Numbered from the stretch's first letter, positions 7,283 through 16,642 are shown. The stretch: 64,000 nucleotides of DNA from Kordiimonas sediminis (GCF_014656395.1 NZ_BNCI01000002.1:124001-188000), one strand, 5' to 3'. Program-made: numbers and translations. The notes: a model not told the origin generated them from the sequence alone.

Positions 7283-8890
7283 TTAGCTGTCAGCGGCGAT
7301 CATCGCGGCACATTTTTCGCCAATCATGATGGACGGGGCATTGGTGTTGCCCCCAACAAGACGCGGCATAATCGATGCATCTGCGACCCTAAGCCCATCA
7401 ATGCCAATGACTTTTAGTCGGGGATTAACAACCGATGTCTGCTGGTCCTCTGGGCCCATCGCACATGTGCCAACCGGATGATAGATTGTCTCCGCTTCCT
7501 GACGAATTGTTGCTTCTATTGCAGTGTCATCATCCATCCCAACGGTAGGCCATGGCGATTTTTCGTCTGTTATAATGGCTTTGATAGAAGGTTGGCGCAG
7601 GATTTCCCGCGTGATCTTAACACCGCGGATCATGACCTGCAGGTCTTCCTGTGCGCTAAGATAATTGGGGTCAATTTTTGCCGGTGCCAGCGGGTCATTG
7701 CTGTGTAGCGAGATTGTCCCGCGGCTATGAGGGCGCAGCTGGCAAACATGAATGCCAAAGCCGTGTTCAACCGGGTCTTCCAGCCCGTGTGGCAGGTTTG
7801 ACATGCCGAGAATTGTATGCAGTTGGAGGTCAGGGCGTTCAAGGGCTGGGTCTGTTTTCAGAAAGCCTCCAACAGGCGTAATGATATCGGACAAAACGCC
7901 CGGTTTTTTGAAAGCCCATTTAAGCATTTCTGCGATGGCTCTGTGCGGTGCTTTATAACGCAGCAGAGATATAGGATCTTTCAGGTGGGCATAGATATTT
8001 ATATCCAGATGATCCTGCAGATTTTTACCAACCCCCATGAGCGCGTGTTGCACGTCTATGCCCACAGCCTGCAAATCGGCAGGGTCACCAATGCCGGATA
8101 ACTGCAGCAGCTGCGGGCTGTTAATCGCACCACCGCTAAGAATGATTTCCCGTGTCGCTGTATATGTTTGAATGGTTTCCCCGCGGCTTACTTCCACGCC
8201 CGTTGCGCGCTTTCCGTCAAGAAGTACCCGGCGTGCCTGTGCTTCGGTAAGAACTGTTATATTGGGACGGTTTTTCGTAGCTTTCAAAAAAGTCTTTGCC
8301 GTTGACTGCCTGCGACCGCTCCATACCGTTTGGTCGTATTTCCCCAAGCCTTCCTGTTGCGCCCCATTAAAGTCCTCAGTGAAGGGTAGCCCCATTTCAG
8401 TGCCAGCCTTCAGAAATGCGTCATTAATAGGGTTTTTGGAGGTGCCTTTGGTCGTGCCCAGGAAGCCGTCCCCGCCGTGATAGTCGGTATTGCCACGTTC
8501 ACTGTGTTCAGACTTTTTAAAGAAGGGTAATACATCATCGTAAGACCAGCCTTTACAGCCCAGTTGCGCCCATTCGTCATAGTCGCGCGCGTTCCCGCGA
8601 ATATAGACCATGGCGTTGATTGCTGATGAGCCACCAAGCACCTTGCCGCGGGGCCACAATAACGACCGCCCGTTCAGCGCGGCTTGGGGTTCGGTATAAT
8701 AGTTCCAGTTCAATGGCCCCGGCTTAACGAGGCTACCAACGCCGCCAGGTATGGATATGGCAGGGTTTGTATCTTTTTTGCCTGCCTCAATCAGAAGCAC
8801 GGATGTTGACGGGTTTTCACTTAGGCGGCTTGCAACCACACAGCCTGCAGAGCCTGCGCCCACTACAATATAATCAAATGTATTTTGCAC
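7283..8890 (-). CDS. GMC-family FAD oxidoreductase (choline/alcohol dehydrogenase-like)
   Basis: 535 residues. An N-terminal FAD site reads VVGAGSAGCVVASRL followed by VLLIEAG. GMC signature 1 is WPRGKVLGGSSAINAM and signature 2 is SGGAINSPQLLQLSGIG. The active-site His is in HPVGTCAMG and the C-terminal Asn in GGNTNAPSIMIGE. Enzymes of this group oxidise primary alcohols (choline, alkanols, polyethylene glycol) to aldehydes; the substrate cannot be read here. It starts three bases after the P450 stop, so the two are surely cotranscribed, and it may oxidise the alcohol made by the P450. Confidence 0.92.
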   Translation of the reverse strand: MQNTFDYIVVGAGSAGCVVASRLSENPSTSVLLIEAGKKDTNPAISIPGGVGSLVKPGPLNWNYYTEPQAALNGRSLLWPRGKVLGGSSAINAMVYIRGNARDYDEWAQLGCKGWSYDDVLPFFKKSEHSERGNTDYHGGDGFLGTTKGTSKNPINDAFLKAGTEMGLPFTEDFNGAQQEGLGKYDQTVWSGRRQSTAKTFLKATKNRPNITVLTEAQARRVLLDGKRATGVEVSRGETIQTYTATREIILSGGAINSPQLLQLSGIGDPADLQAVGIDVQHALMGVGKNLQDHLDINIYAHLKDPISLLRYKAPHRAIAEMLKWAFKKPGVLSDIITPVGGFLKTDPALERPDLQLHTILGMSNLPHGLEDPVEHGFGIHVCQLRPHSRGTISLHSNDPLAPAKIDPNYLSAQEDLQVMIRGVKITREILRQPSIKAIITDEKSPWPTVGMDDDTAIEATIRQEAETIYHPVGTCAMGPEDQQTSVVNPRLKVIGIDGLRVADASIMPRLVGGNTNAPSIMIGEKCAAMIAADS

Positions 8891-8893
8891 CGT

Positions 8894-10255
8894 TTATCCG
8901 TTTCGTGAGGTAAGAGTTACAGGAAGGCCGTCCAACGGTTTGATCAGCGGCATTATCTGGAATTTTGTTGAATAGCCTTCGGGCAACTCAATCCGGTAAT
9001 GTGGCAGGAGGTGTGCCATGATGACTTTTGCCTGCATATAGGCAAAATGAAGGCCAAGGCACATATGTGCACCGCCACCAAATGGTATCCAGGCATAGCG
9101 GTGACGCTGTTTGACCCCGCCTTCTGGGGAGAAGCGCATCGGATCAAACTTTTCCGGGCTGTCCCAGATAGAAGGGTCGCGGTGTGTTGCAACCGGGTTG
9201 ATGCTGACGATGGTGTTTGCCGGTATACGGTAGCCACCAAACTCTACCTCGCGCACAGTTCTTCGCGGCATGCCGGGCACGGGCGGATTCATCCGCAGGG
9301 CTTCCTTAAAGCAATATTCGGTCAGAACCAGATCGTTCATTTTTTCGTACGGCAGACGGTCATCATTCAGGCTAAGGGACGCAATCTCCGCAACCAGCTT
9401 GTCCTGCCAATCCGTGTGCCGTCCCAGTTCATAGACCATTGTCGTAACGGAACTGGTGATCGTGTCATGCGCCGCCATCCATAGAAAAATCATATGATCA
9501 ATGATTTCCTGATCGGTGAAGCAGTTGCCTTCTTCATCCTGCGCCTGACAAAGCTGTGTGAAAATATCATCACCCGGTTTGTTTCGGCGTTCTGGTATCA
9601 GGCGTGCGAGGAAATCGACCATAAATTGCCGGCCTTTTACGCCCTTATACATCATCGATCCGGGAATAGGGACGCGCACAATGCCGATGGCAGCCTGTAC
9701 CATGTCGGTCAGGGCAGTGTTGACTTTGTTTGTTTCTGGTCCATTTTCAAGGCCAAGAAATACGCTGGTAGCCAGTTCAAGGGAAAGCTGTTTGATGGCT
9801 GGATAAAATTCGAAGTTTTTCTTTTCGCCCCATGCCTGTATCCGCAAGGGAATTTCGTCGTTCAGGCGTTCCATGTACCCTTTCATCGGGCCTGTTTTGA
9901 ACGCTGCGGCCATAATGTGTCGGTGGGCTTTATGATGATCAAAATCCATCAGCATTAATCCGCGCGGAAACAGTTTTTCCAGCCATGGGCCCCATCCCTT
10001 TTCGCTGGAAAAGTTTTTACCTTTATCCATCAGGACGAATTCATTTGCGTCCGGGCCTTGCAGGTTAACACTGTTTTGGAAAAAGCTGTTTGACCGGAAT
10101 ATCTGGCCGTACGTTGCTACCATTTCCTTGTTGAATTTTTCCGGATTGTTCAGAACCTGTAAGGTATTTCCGAGAATAGGCCAGCCAGACGTACCCGGAA
10201 TGTCTTTCAGGCGCGCTGGTCCATTGTGATTGTTCTGTTCAGCATGATCGCTCAT
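8894..10255 (-). CDS. Cytochrome P450
   Basis: 453 residues with no membrane anchor, so a soluble bacterial P450. The I-helix has MAAHDTITSS, matching the (A/G)-x-x-(D/E)-T oxygen-activation motif. The K-helix has EALR, the PERF-like region is FDPMRFSPEG, and the heme loop is FGGGAHMCLG with the axial ligand at Cys399. The gene leads directly into a GMC oxidoreductase three bases later, suggesting hydroxylation followed by alcohol oxidation. No ferredoxin or ferredoxin reductase is nearby, so electron donors must be elsewhere. CYP family and substrate are not assigned. Confidence 0.94.
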   Translation of the reverse strand: MSDHAEQNNHNGPARLKDIPGTSGWPILGNTLQVLNNPEKFNKEMVATYGQIFRSNSFFQNSVNLQGPDANEFVLMDKGKNFSSEKGWGPWLEKLFPRGLMLMDFDHHKAHRHIMAAAFKTGPMKGYMERLNDEIPLRIQAWGEKKNFEFYPAIKQLSLELATSVFLGLENGPETNKVNTALTDMVQAAIGIVRVPIPGSMMYKGVKGRQFMVDFLARLIPERRNKPGDDIFTQLCQAQDEEGNCFTDQEIIDHMIFLWMAAHDTITSSVTTMVYELGRHTDWQDKLVAEIASLSLNDDRLPYEKMNDLVLTEYCFKEALRMNPPVPGMPRRTVREVEFGGYRIPANTIVSINPVATHRDPSIWDSPEKFDPMRFSPEGGVKQRHRYAWIPFGGGAHMCLGLHFAYMQAKVIMAHLLPHYRIELPEGYSTKFQIMPLIKPLDGLPVTLTSRNG

Positions 10256-10360
10256 ATGGTCTCCCCTCCACTTGAGACAGGAAGATTAATATATCGGAAC
10301 TGGTCAGTCCAGTAAATATGTTTCGCGCTTAAAGGGAAAGGTCGACACGTGCTCGTCTCA

Positions 10361-11227
10361 TTAGTCATTCAGAACCGAGCGCCGCCATTTTAGATCAAAT
10401 AATTTTGAGCTGGACCCTTCTGCGGCAAATGCACAGTTGTGGGGCGAAATACCTTCGGGTGGCTGGCCAAAATAAAACTGCACTTTCAGATCGTTTCTCG
10501 CTGCAGGGGTGCCAGCCTTGATGAATGCATTATATTTCCACTGCTGCAGGTATTTCACGGCTTTTTGCTGTAGCTGTTCCGGGCCCGATAGCGACGTTAC
10601 ATTAACCGTATCACCGTCAGCGGTGATAGAATATTGAAGCTCTACAATTTCTCTGAGATCAGGCGTATCCTGTTCCGTGGAAAGGTTCGGGATCGTGCAC
10701 ACTTTCAGCGAATTGAAAGGGTCCATCGGATCACCTGCGGTGGACGGTGGTTCAGGCAGGAAAGATAGTAAACATTCATGCATTCTGTCGTTTGACATAG
10801 ATAGGGTATCTGCAGGGTTCTGAAAAAGAAAGGTTGCTTTGACGTCTTTACGCGGTGCTTCGACACCATCCTCGAAATAGGCAAAATACTGCCAGTGCCT
10901 GATAGCGCGAACGCCTGCAAGCCCAAAAGCTTCTGCCAGATAGGGCATTTCTTCTGTGCTGTCAGTAGACGTTTCCAGAACTTGGATGTTTTCCGTGCGG
11001 CCCGACGCATCAATATCAAAGGAAATGACAGCGGTTCCGCCAATCATTTTACGTTTTGCAGAATAGGGCATGGAGGGGTTTCGGCATATTTCAACCTGAT
11101 ACAGGGCATCATGCGGATCGCCTTCCTGTGCCCATGTGCCAGTCGTGGGCAGCATTGCGATTACGGTTGCAAGTGTAGCACGTAATATACGTGCTAGCGT
11201 CTTTCCATTATGCCTTGTGGGTCGCAT
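10361..11227 (-). CDS. Exported protein with two TonB-C-like domains
   Basis: The 288-residue protein has an N-terminal signal (hydrophobic LATVIAMLPTTGTWAQ). Two modules follow, at about 45-145 and 170-270. Each resembles the TonB C-terminal fold: a strand such as TAVISFDIDASGR, then VRAIRHWQYFAYF and, in the second, AVKYLQQWKYNAF, ending in KATFLF and KVQFYF. There is no proline-rich spanning linker, so a normal ExbBD-linked TonB is unlikely. Periplasmic function unknown. It follows the ABM gene by nine bases on the same strand and precedes the P450 by 105 bases. Confidence 0.65.
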   Translation of the reverse strand: MRPTRHNGKTLARILRATLATVIAMLPTTGTWAQEGDPHDALYQVEICRNPSMPYSAKRKMIGGTAVISFDIDASGRTENIQVLETSTDSTEEMPYLAEAFGLAGVRAIRHWQYFAYFEDGVEAPRKDVKATFLFQNPADTLSMSNDRMHECLLSFLPEPPSTAGDPMDPFNSLKVCTIPNLSTEQDTPDLREIVELQYSITADGDTVNVTSLSGPEQLQQKAVKYLQQWKYNAFIKAGTPAARNDLKVQFYFGQPPEGISPHNCAFAAEGSSSKLFDLKWRRSVLND

Positions 11228-11236
11228 CCATATCCT

Positions 11237-11614
11237 TCAGTCTTGTTCAAAACAGTAGGCTTTTTCTACTTTTGCTACGCGCAGATAATAGCTTTGATAC
11301 CATGTGTCGCGTCCTTTGTTGCGTGCAACTGTATGGTCGACATTCTGCTTCCAGTTTTTAATGGCGTCAAGGTCACGCCAATAACTGACAGTAATTGCAT
11401 ATCCTTCACTATTGCGCGTGCTTTCAATTCCAAGGTAGCCATCCTGCGTAGCGGCCAGTTCTTCCATCGCGGTTGCGGTTACGCCGTAATCATCTGGGTC
11501 TAGGCCGGAATTTTGATTGGAAAATATCACGGCATAATAGGGTGGCTCGGGCGTCTGGGCATAAGGGTGCTTGTCGAAGAAAGTCTGATCTGGCGTTTTG
11601 GTAAATACAGTCAT
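11237..11614 (-). CDS. ABM-domain (antibiotic biosynthesis monooxygenase-like) protein
   Basis: 125 residues with one dimeric ferredoxin-like-barrel ABM module: YYAVIFSNQNSG as first strand, MEELAATQDGYLGIES in the middle, and TVSYWRDLDAIKNWKQ leading to HTVARNKGRDTWYQSY at the end. The SYW..LDAI.NWK pattern is a family hallmark. Such proteins range from quinone-type oxygenases to heme-degrading or purely structural members. The gene is divergent from the Sel1 gene (83-base gap) and comes first in a same-strand run with the TonB-C-like, P450 and GMC genes. Confidence 0.85.
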   Translation of the reverse strand: MTVFTKTPDQTFFDKHPYAQTPEPPYYAVIFSNQNSGLDPDDYGVTATAMEELAATQDGYLGIESTRNSEGYAITVSYWRDLDAIKNWKQNVDHTVARNKGRDTWYQSYYLRVAKVEKAYCFEQD

Positions 11615-11697
11615 GAAGCTGGAGCCTTATTGAATGAAGAGGAAGACTTGGTTACTATGAGAAAAAATATCTCTATTTGGAAGGGTAAAATTCGCTG

Positions 11698-12345
11698 ATG
11701 GATATAGTAAGCAGCCTTGGGAAAATCTTTACGGCACGCACTGGTACGCTGGCAGCTGTAATGCTGATAAACGGCAGTTTGTTTCCGGCTATGCTTTCGG
11801 CAGATGAGTTCGGCACAGAGTATGGTGATGGAGTTGCCGCCTACAGCCTGCAAAAGTTCGACAGAGCCAGAGAAATCTGGACCGTTTATGCGGATCAGGG
11901 ACATACAGAAGCGCAGTACCGTCTTGCTGGTCTTTACGCTCTGGGGAAGGGTGGGCCGGTTGATATGGAGAAAGCCCGCCATTACTATACACTAGCTGCA
12001 AACGCAGGACATACCATGGCGATGCTGGAGTTGACTGGCATGCGGGGGGATGCTGAAATCTCCGGGGATACGCTTAGTTTATATAAAAAGGCAGCTACAG
12101 AAGGCTATTCGAAAGCCGCGTATTACATGGGGGATATTTATATGCGCGGTGACGGTGTGGATGTTGATCATGCAGTTTCATTTGCATGGTTTCGCTGTGC
12201 CGCAAACGGCATTGGCACAGATGCCCAACTAATCCGCGCCAAAAAGATGGTCGAACAAATGGAAGCTGTTCTGCCTGACAAAATTAAACGCCAGTCTTAC
12301 GATATGTCTCTTTGTCAGGTGTCTGATCAGGCGAAGAGCGAGTAA
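11698..12345 (+). CDS. Exported Sel1-repeat protein
   Basis: The 215-residue protein has a hydrophobic N-terminal segment (LAAVMLINGSLFPAM) followed by Sel1-like helical repeats. The clearest are EAQYRLAGLYALGKGGP with KARHYYTLAANAGH, and KAAYYMGDIYMRGDGV with SFAWFRCAANG. Sel1 repeats are protein-interaction scaffolds. The start ATG comes right after TAAAATTCGCTG with no strong SD. The stop directly abuts the stop of the convergent oxoprolinase gene, with no base between. Confidence 0.85.
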   Translation: MDIVSSLGKIFTARTGTLAAVMLINGSLFPAMLSADEFGTEYGDGVAAYSLQKFDRAREIWTVYADQGHTEAQYRLAGLYALGKGGPVDMEKARHYYTLAANAGHTMAMLELTGMRGDAEISGDTLSLYKKAATEGYSKAAYYMGDIYMRGDGVDVDHAVSFAWFRCAANGIGTDAQLIRAKKMVEQMEAVLPDKIKRQSYDMSLCQVSDQAKSE

Positions 12346-15300
12346 TCAACTGCCGTAACCACCACCCCCGGGGGTTTTGATTATCAAAACATCATGCGGT
12401 GCCACGGCGGTGCTGTCTGCACTCTCTAATTTATCCAGTTGCCCATTTGCCCGTAAGACAAGGTTTTCTCCTGTCTTGCCAGGACTGCCGCCTGCAAGGC
12501 CTGATGGCGGAATACGTCTGCTGCTGGACAGGATTGACAGTTCCATGGCTTCGAGAAATTCGATTTCCCGCACTGCGCCATTGCCGCCCCTGTGTTTGCC
12601 GCTACCGCCACTGTTTTCCCTGACTTCAAATCGCTTCACCCGAACCGGGAACCGCCATTCCAGTATTTCTGGATCAGTCAGGCGACTGTTGGTCATATGG
12701 CTTTGGATCGCATCCGTACCGTCGAAACCCGGACCTGCGCCCGTACCGCCAGCAAGCGTTTCATAATATTGATGTCTGGCATTGCCGAAAGTCAGATTGT
12801 TCATCGTGCCCTGACTGGCCGCTGTGGCACCGGTTGCAAGCAACAAAGCATTTGTCACGGCCTGACTAGTCTCCACATTGCCGGCGACAACCGCCGCGGG
12901 TTCTATGGGATTGAGCATCGAGCCTTTCGGCACTGTCAGGTTAATCGGCTTCATACAGCCGGCGTTCAGCGGTATATCCGCTTGGGTCAGCAGTCGGAAA
13001 ACATACAACACAGCCGCCTTTGTTACGGCAAGCGGGGCGTTGAAGTTGTTTTCCATCTGGTCTGATGTGCCGGTGAAGTCAACATCAATACTGCGTGCAG
13101 CACGGTCTACGGTCAGGTGTACTTCCACAGTACCGCCACAATCCATGTCGTAGCGAATGTGACCGTCGCGCAGTCGGTCAATCACCCGTCTTACGGCTTC
13201 TTCGGCATTATTTTGAACATGCCCCATATAGGCGGTTACTACATCCTGCCCGAAACTGGTAACAAGGGACCGGACCAGCTGAATGCCCCGTTCGTTGGCT
13301 GCGATCTGTGCCTTCAGATCGGCGATATTCTGGTCAGGATTCCGTGCGGGGTAAGGCCCGCTTTCAAGGGCTTGTCTGACATCGGTTTCGCAGAATTGCC
13401 CGCCATCCACCAGCAGGGTATTCTCAAACCGGATACCTTCCTCTGCAATTGTTTTGCTAAAGGCAGACATGGAGCCGGGGCTGATGCCGCCAATGTCAGC
13501 GTGGTGCCCGCGGGACGCCACAAAATATTCCGGTGCTGGCGCGTCCCCGATGAAGACGGGAGAAATGATTGTAATGTCCGGCAGGTGGGTGCCGCCCGCG
13601 TAAGGATCATTGACCATATAGGCATTCCCCGGTCGGATATCGTTGCCCCGAGCCTTGATGATCGCCGCGACACTATCCCCCATGCTGCCAAGGTGGACAG
13701 GCATGTGCGGGGCATTCGCGATCAGGCTTCCTGTGTGGTCAAACACGGCACAGGAGAAGTCCAGCCGTTCTTTTACATTCACACTGTGGGCGGTTTTCAT
13801 CAAGACGCCGCCCATTTCTTCTGCCACAGACATGAAGAGGTTATTGAACACCTCAAGAAGAACCGGATCAACCGTGCGGGCATCAATCTGGTCTTGTGCC
13901 TTCTTTTCGGTACGCTCTAGAACCAGTGTGTCGCGAACCGTACGCACAGCAGACCACCCTGGCTCCAGTATTGTGGTGCCGCCTTCTTCGAGAATAATCG
14001 CAGGCCCGGTTACCGTGTGGTCAGGTGGCAAAGTCTCTCTTTGGTAAACGGCTGCATTGACCTCTGTGCCGTTCATGTGGACGGGTCGATATTCCAGCGG
14101 GTCTGTCTTGGTGCCATCAGCCGACAGGTGCAGGGCTTTGTCTGGTTGCTCCTGGCGTGCTTCCACTTCAACGGCTTCGATCAAAATGGGCTTGTCCGCC
14201 TCTGTAAAGCCAAACTGTTTCTTGTGGGCTTCTTCAAAAGCCGTGCGGATTTCTTTAACAGTCCCAAAAGGGACCGCAATTGCGGTATCGCTACCACCAT
14301 ATCGGATACGTAATGAAATATCAGTGATGATTTCGCTTTGTGTGCCCCCTTGGGCTACAAGGGCCTCAACGGTATCGTTGGTAAGGGTGTCAGTATCCGC
14401 CTGTCGGGTGTCGATGTTTTCAAGCGGACATTCAAGCGCCTGTTCCCGGATGACACTTTGGTCCGCCAGTCCCATGCCAAGGGCAGATAGAACTCCGGAA
14501 AAGGGCGGTACAATACTGCGTGTCATGCCAAGCGCGTCTGCGACAAGACAGGCATGCTGCCCCCCCGCGCCGCCAAATGTCAGCAGGGCGTACCGGGTAA
14601 CATCGTGCCCGCGTTCAACAGAAATTTTTTTGATTGCCCGGGCCATATGTTCCACGGCAACGGCCAAGAAGCCCTCTGCCATTTCGAAGTGGGTAGGGCG
14701 GTATCCGGTCTCTGTTTCGATTGTATCGGCAATGTCATCAAAGGCATCTTGTGCTGCCTTCAGGCTTAGTGGCTTTGTCCCGCAGTCTCCAAACACACTG
14801 GGGAAAAGGTCGGGCTGTAATTTACCCAGTATGACATTACAGTCTGTGACGGTAACGGGCCCACCTCGGCCATATGCAGCGGGTCCGGGAAATGCCCCGG
14901 CAGATGCTGGACCAACCAGATAGCGGCCCTGATCAAACTGACACACCGAGCCGCCACCCGCGGCCACCGTATGAATATCCATCATGGGGACAGTCATGCG
15001 CACACCGGCGACAACGGTGTCTGCCACCCGTTCAGTAGCACCGGCATAGTGCGATACATCTGTGGATGTGCCGCCCATGTCAAAACCGATGATTTTATCT
15101 TCCTGTTCCCGTGACGCGGTGCCAACCGCGCCTACAATACCGCCTGCAGGGCCGGACAGGACAGCGTCCTTCCCTTCAAAGGCGTTAGCAGAAGCAAGCC
15201 CACCGTTCGATTGCATGAAATACAGCCGGGTATCACCGACGCTATTCTGAACCTGATCAACATATTTGCGCAGTACAGGGGAGAGGTACGCATCGGCAAC

Positions 15301-15933
15301 TGTTGTATCCCCGCGCGGGACCAGCTTCATCAGGGGGCTGGTCTTATGGCTAAGGGAGATTTGGGTGAAGCCGATGTTCTTGGCAATTGCACCAGCTTTT
15401 TGCTCATGCTCCGGGTATTTATAACTGTGCATCAGGGCAATGGCGACACTGCGAATACCCGCCTTGTAGGCTTTTTCCAGCACTGCCTGGCAGGCGTCCT
15501 CGTCAAAAGGTGTGACTTCGGCACCAACGGCATCAATACGGGCAGATATGGTCGCAACATTGGTATATAGAGGCGTGGGCCGCTCAGGCTTCATGTCAAA
15601 CAGGCCGGTTCGGTGCTGTTGACCAATCAGCAGCACATCCCGCATGCCCTCGTTAGTTAAAAACAGGGTAGGGGTTCCGTCCCGTTCCAACAAGGCGTTG
15701 GTAGCAACGGTCGTACCCATTTTAATGGCCGCGACATCGGAGGCAGGGAAAGGGGCATCAGGGGCAACCTGCATGATTTCGCGCATGGCAAATACCGCCG
15801 CATCCTGATACTTGCCAGGATTTTCTGACAGATATTTATGGCTGGTCAACTCGCCGGATGGGTGCAGTGCGACAATGTCGGTAAACGTTCCACCCCGATC
15901 AATCCAGAACTGCCATTTAGTTTTTAAACTCAT
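12346..15933 (-). CDS. Fused hydantoinase A/B, 5-oxoprolinase type
   Basis: 1195 residues, the length of ATP-dependent 5-oxoprolinases with both subunits fused. The N-terminal HyuA half (about 1-680) has actin-like phosphate loops DRGGTFTDIVA and GFDMGGTSTDVSHY. The HyuB half starts near DPVLLEVFNNLFMSVAEEMG and holds HLGSMGDSV, NDPYAGGTHLPDIT and the C-terminal ENSGGSGKHRGGNG. Family enzymes open 5-oxoproline or hydantoins at the expense of ATP in the cytoplasm. The presence of gamma-glutamyltransferase in the window favours 5-oxoproline, but N-methylhydantoin cannot be excluded. Single gene, no close operon partner. Confidence 0.9.
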   Translation of the reverse strand: MSLKTKWQFWIDRGGTFTDIVALHPSGELTSHKYLSENPGKYQDAAVFAMREIMQVAPDAPFPASDVAAIKMGTTVATNALLERDGTPTLFLTNEGMRDVLLIGQQHRTGLFDMKPERPTPLYTNVATISARIDAVGAEVTPFDEDACQAVLEKAYKAGIRSVAIALMHSYKYPEHEQKAGAIAKNIGFTQISLSHKTSPLMKLVPRGDTTVADAYLSPVLRKYVDQVQNSVGDTRLYFMQSNGGLASANAFEGKDAVLSGPAGGIVGAVGTASREQEDKIIGFDMGGTSTDVSHYAGATERVADTVVAGVRMTVPMMDIHTVAAGGGSVCQFDQGRYLVGPASAGAFPGPAAYGRGGPVTVTDCNVILGKLQPDLFPSVFGDCGTKPLSLKAAQDAFDDIADTIETETGYRPTHFEMAEGFLAVAVEHMARAIKKISVERGHDVTRYALLTFGGAGGQHACLVADALGMTRSIVPPFSGVLSALGMGLADQSVIREQALECPLENIDTRQADTDTLTNDTVEALVAQGGTQSEIITDISLRIRYGGSDTAIAVPFGTVKEIRTAFEEAHKKQFGFTEADKPILIEAVEVEARQEQPDKALHLSADGTKTDPLEYRPVHMNGTEVNAAVYQRETLPPDHTVTGPAIILEEGGTTILEPGWSAVRTVRDTLVLERTEKKAQDQIDARTVDPVLLEVFNNLFMSVAEEMGGVLMKTAHSVNVKERLDFSCAVFDHTGSLIANAPHMPVHLGSMGDSVAAIIKARGNDIRPGNAYMVNDPYAGGTHLPDITIISPVFIGDAPAPEYFVASRGHHADIGGISPGSMSAFSKTIAEEGIRFENTLLVDGGQFCETDVRQALESGPYPARNPDQNIADLKAQIAANERGIQLVRSLVTSFGQDVVTAYMGHVQNNAEEAVRRVIDRLRDGHIRYDMDCGGTVEVHLTVDRAARSIDVDFTGTSDQMENNFNAPLAVTKAAVLYVFRLLTQADIPLNAGCMKPINLTVPKGSMLNPIEPAAVVAGNVETSQAVTNALLLATGATAASQGTMNNLTFGNARHQYYETLAGGTGAGPGFDGTDAIQSHMTNSRLTDPEILEWRFPVRVKRFEVRENSGGSGKHRGGNGAVREIEFLEAMELSILSSSRRIPPSGLAGGSPGKTGENLVLRANGQLDKLESADSTAVAPHDVLIIKTPGGGGYGS

Positions 15934-16075
15934 AGTAAAGTCAACACACTATTCTTCCGGAACATGAGAGTTAGGGCTATAAATCTTATAAGGTTTTTAC
16001 TATCCCAAACTATAAGGATGCAGAATATAGTTTGTCTATAGCCGATGAATGAGGCTTCTGTCATGGCGGCAATAA

Positions 16076-16101
16076 AAAAGGGTGCCAGAAAGCACCCTTT
16101 T
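16076..16101 (-). terminator. Rho-independent terminator for the PEP-CTERM gene
   Basis: AAAAGGGTGC (16076-16085) pairs with GCACCCTTTT (16092-16101) around a six-base loop. On the minus strand the stem ends in a run of T, 25 bases after the PEP-CTERM stop. It also insulates the downstream oxoprolinase gene. Confidence 0.85.
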
Positions 16102-16126
16102 GAAAAGATTGTATATATGCTTTTAT

Positions 16127-16642
16127 TTATGCGGCTAGCATCTTGCGGCGACGGGAAGCAACCCCAATTAGCCCAAATCCAAGGATCATCATGAGCCAGG
16201 TCGCAGGTTCTGGAACTGCGCTGGTGAACTCCGCGCCTCTGATTGAAGTTAGGCCAGTACCATATATAGTCAGTCTATTTACCTCAAAGTTGGTAGATGT
16301 TTGTGGTGTCAGAGTGACATAAAATGTGTCAATGTCTGGCAGCGCTAGTGAAAAATCTTTTCCGAAAATAAGGCCAGACACATTGGTGATGTTGAAGCCA
16401 AAGGTATTCGTATATTGCGCCGACCCAAGGTCGCTGCCACCAGCTGAAGTGCCGAAAGCATAGTTGAGCGTATCACCATTATCAAAATCGGACCCATTCA
16501 CAAGGTCCCAGTACCCTGAGCTAAAGGTAAGGCCGTTGAAGTCGATACCTGTAGACGCTTCATCAAAGATAAATGTATTTGATGCGGTTGCAGTGAAGCT
16601 GAAGCCAAATAGCATCGCTGCAATTAAAAACAGTTTTTTCAT
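16127..16642 (-). CDS. PEP-CTERM sorted surface protein
   Basis: The 171-residue protein has an N-terminal signal (MKKLFLIAAMLFGFSFTATA), a beta-rich centre with Asn/Thr/Gly-rich strands, and a C-terminal sorting tail VPEPATWLMMILGFG then a glycine-rich hydrophobic run and RRRK. This is the PEPxxW variant known from alphaproteobacteria; the tail is recognised and cleaved by an exosortase and the product goes to the envelope or matrix. No exosortase gene is in the window. A full CtrA-type site lies 69-83 bases upstream of the start, and a clear terminator follows. Confidence 0.92.
   Translation of the reverse strand: MKKLFLIAAMLFGFSFTATASNTFIFDEASTGIDFNGLTFSSGYWDLVNGSDFDNGDTLNYAFGTSAGGSDLGSAQYTNTFGFNITNVSGLIFGKDFSLALPDIDTFYVTLTPQTSTNFEVNRLTIYGTGLTSIRGAEFTSAVPEPATWLMMILGFGLIGVASRRRKMLAA

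Noticed and set aside
13117-13920. Long open frame of 267 codons on the plus strand
   Set aside because: It lies antisense inside the oxoprolinase fusion, has no recognisable domain and no promoter; a shadow of a G+C-patterned coding strand.
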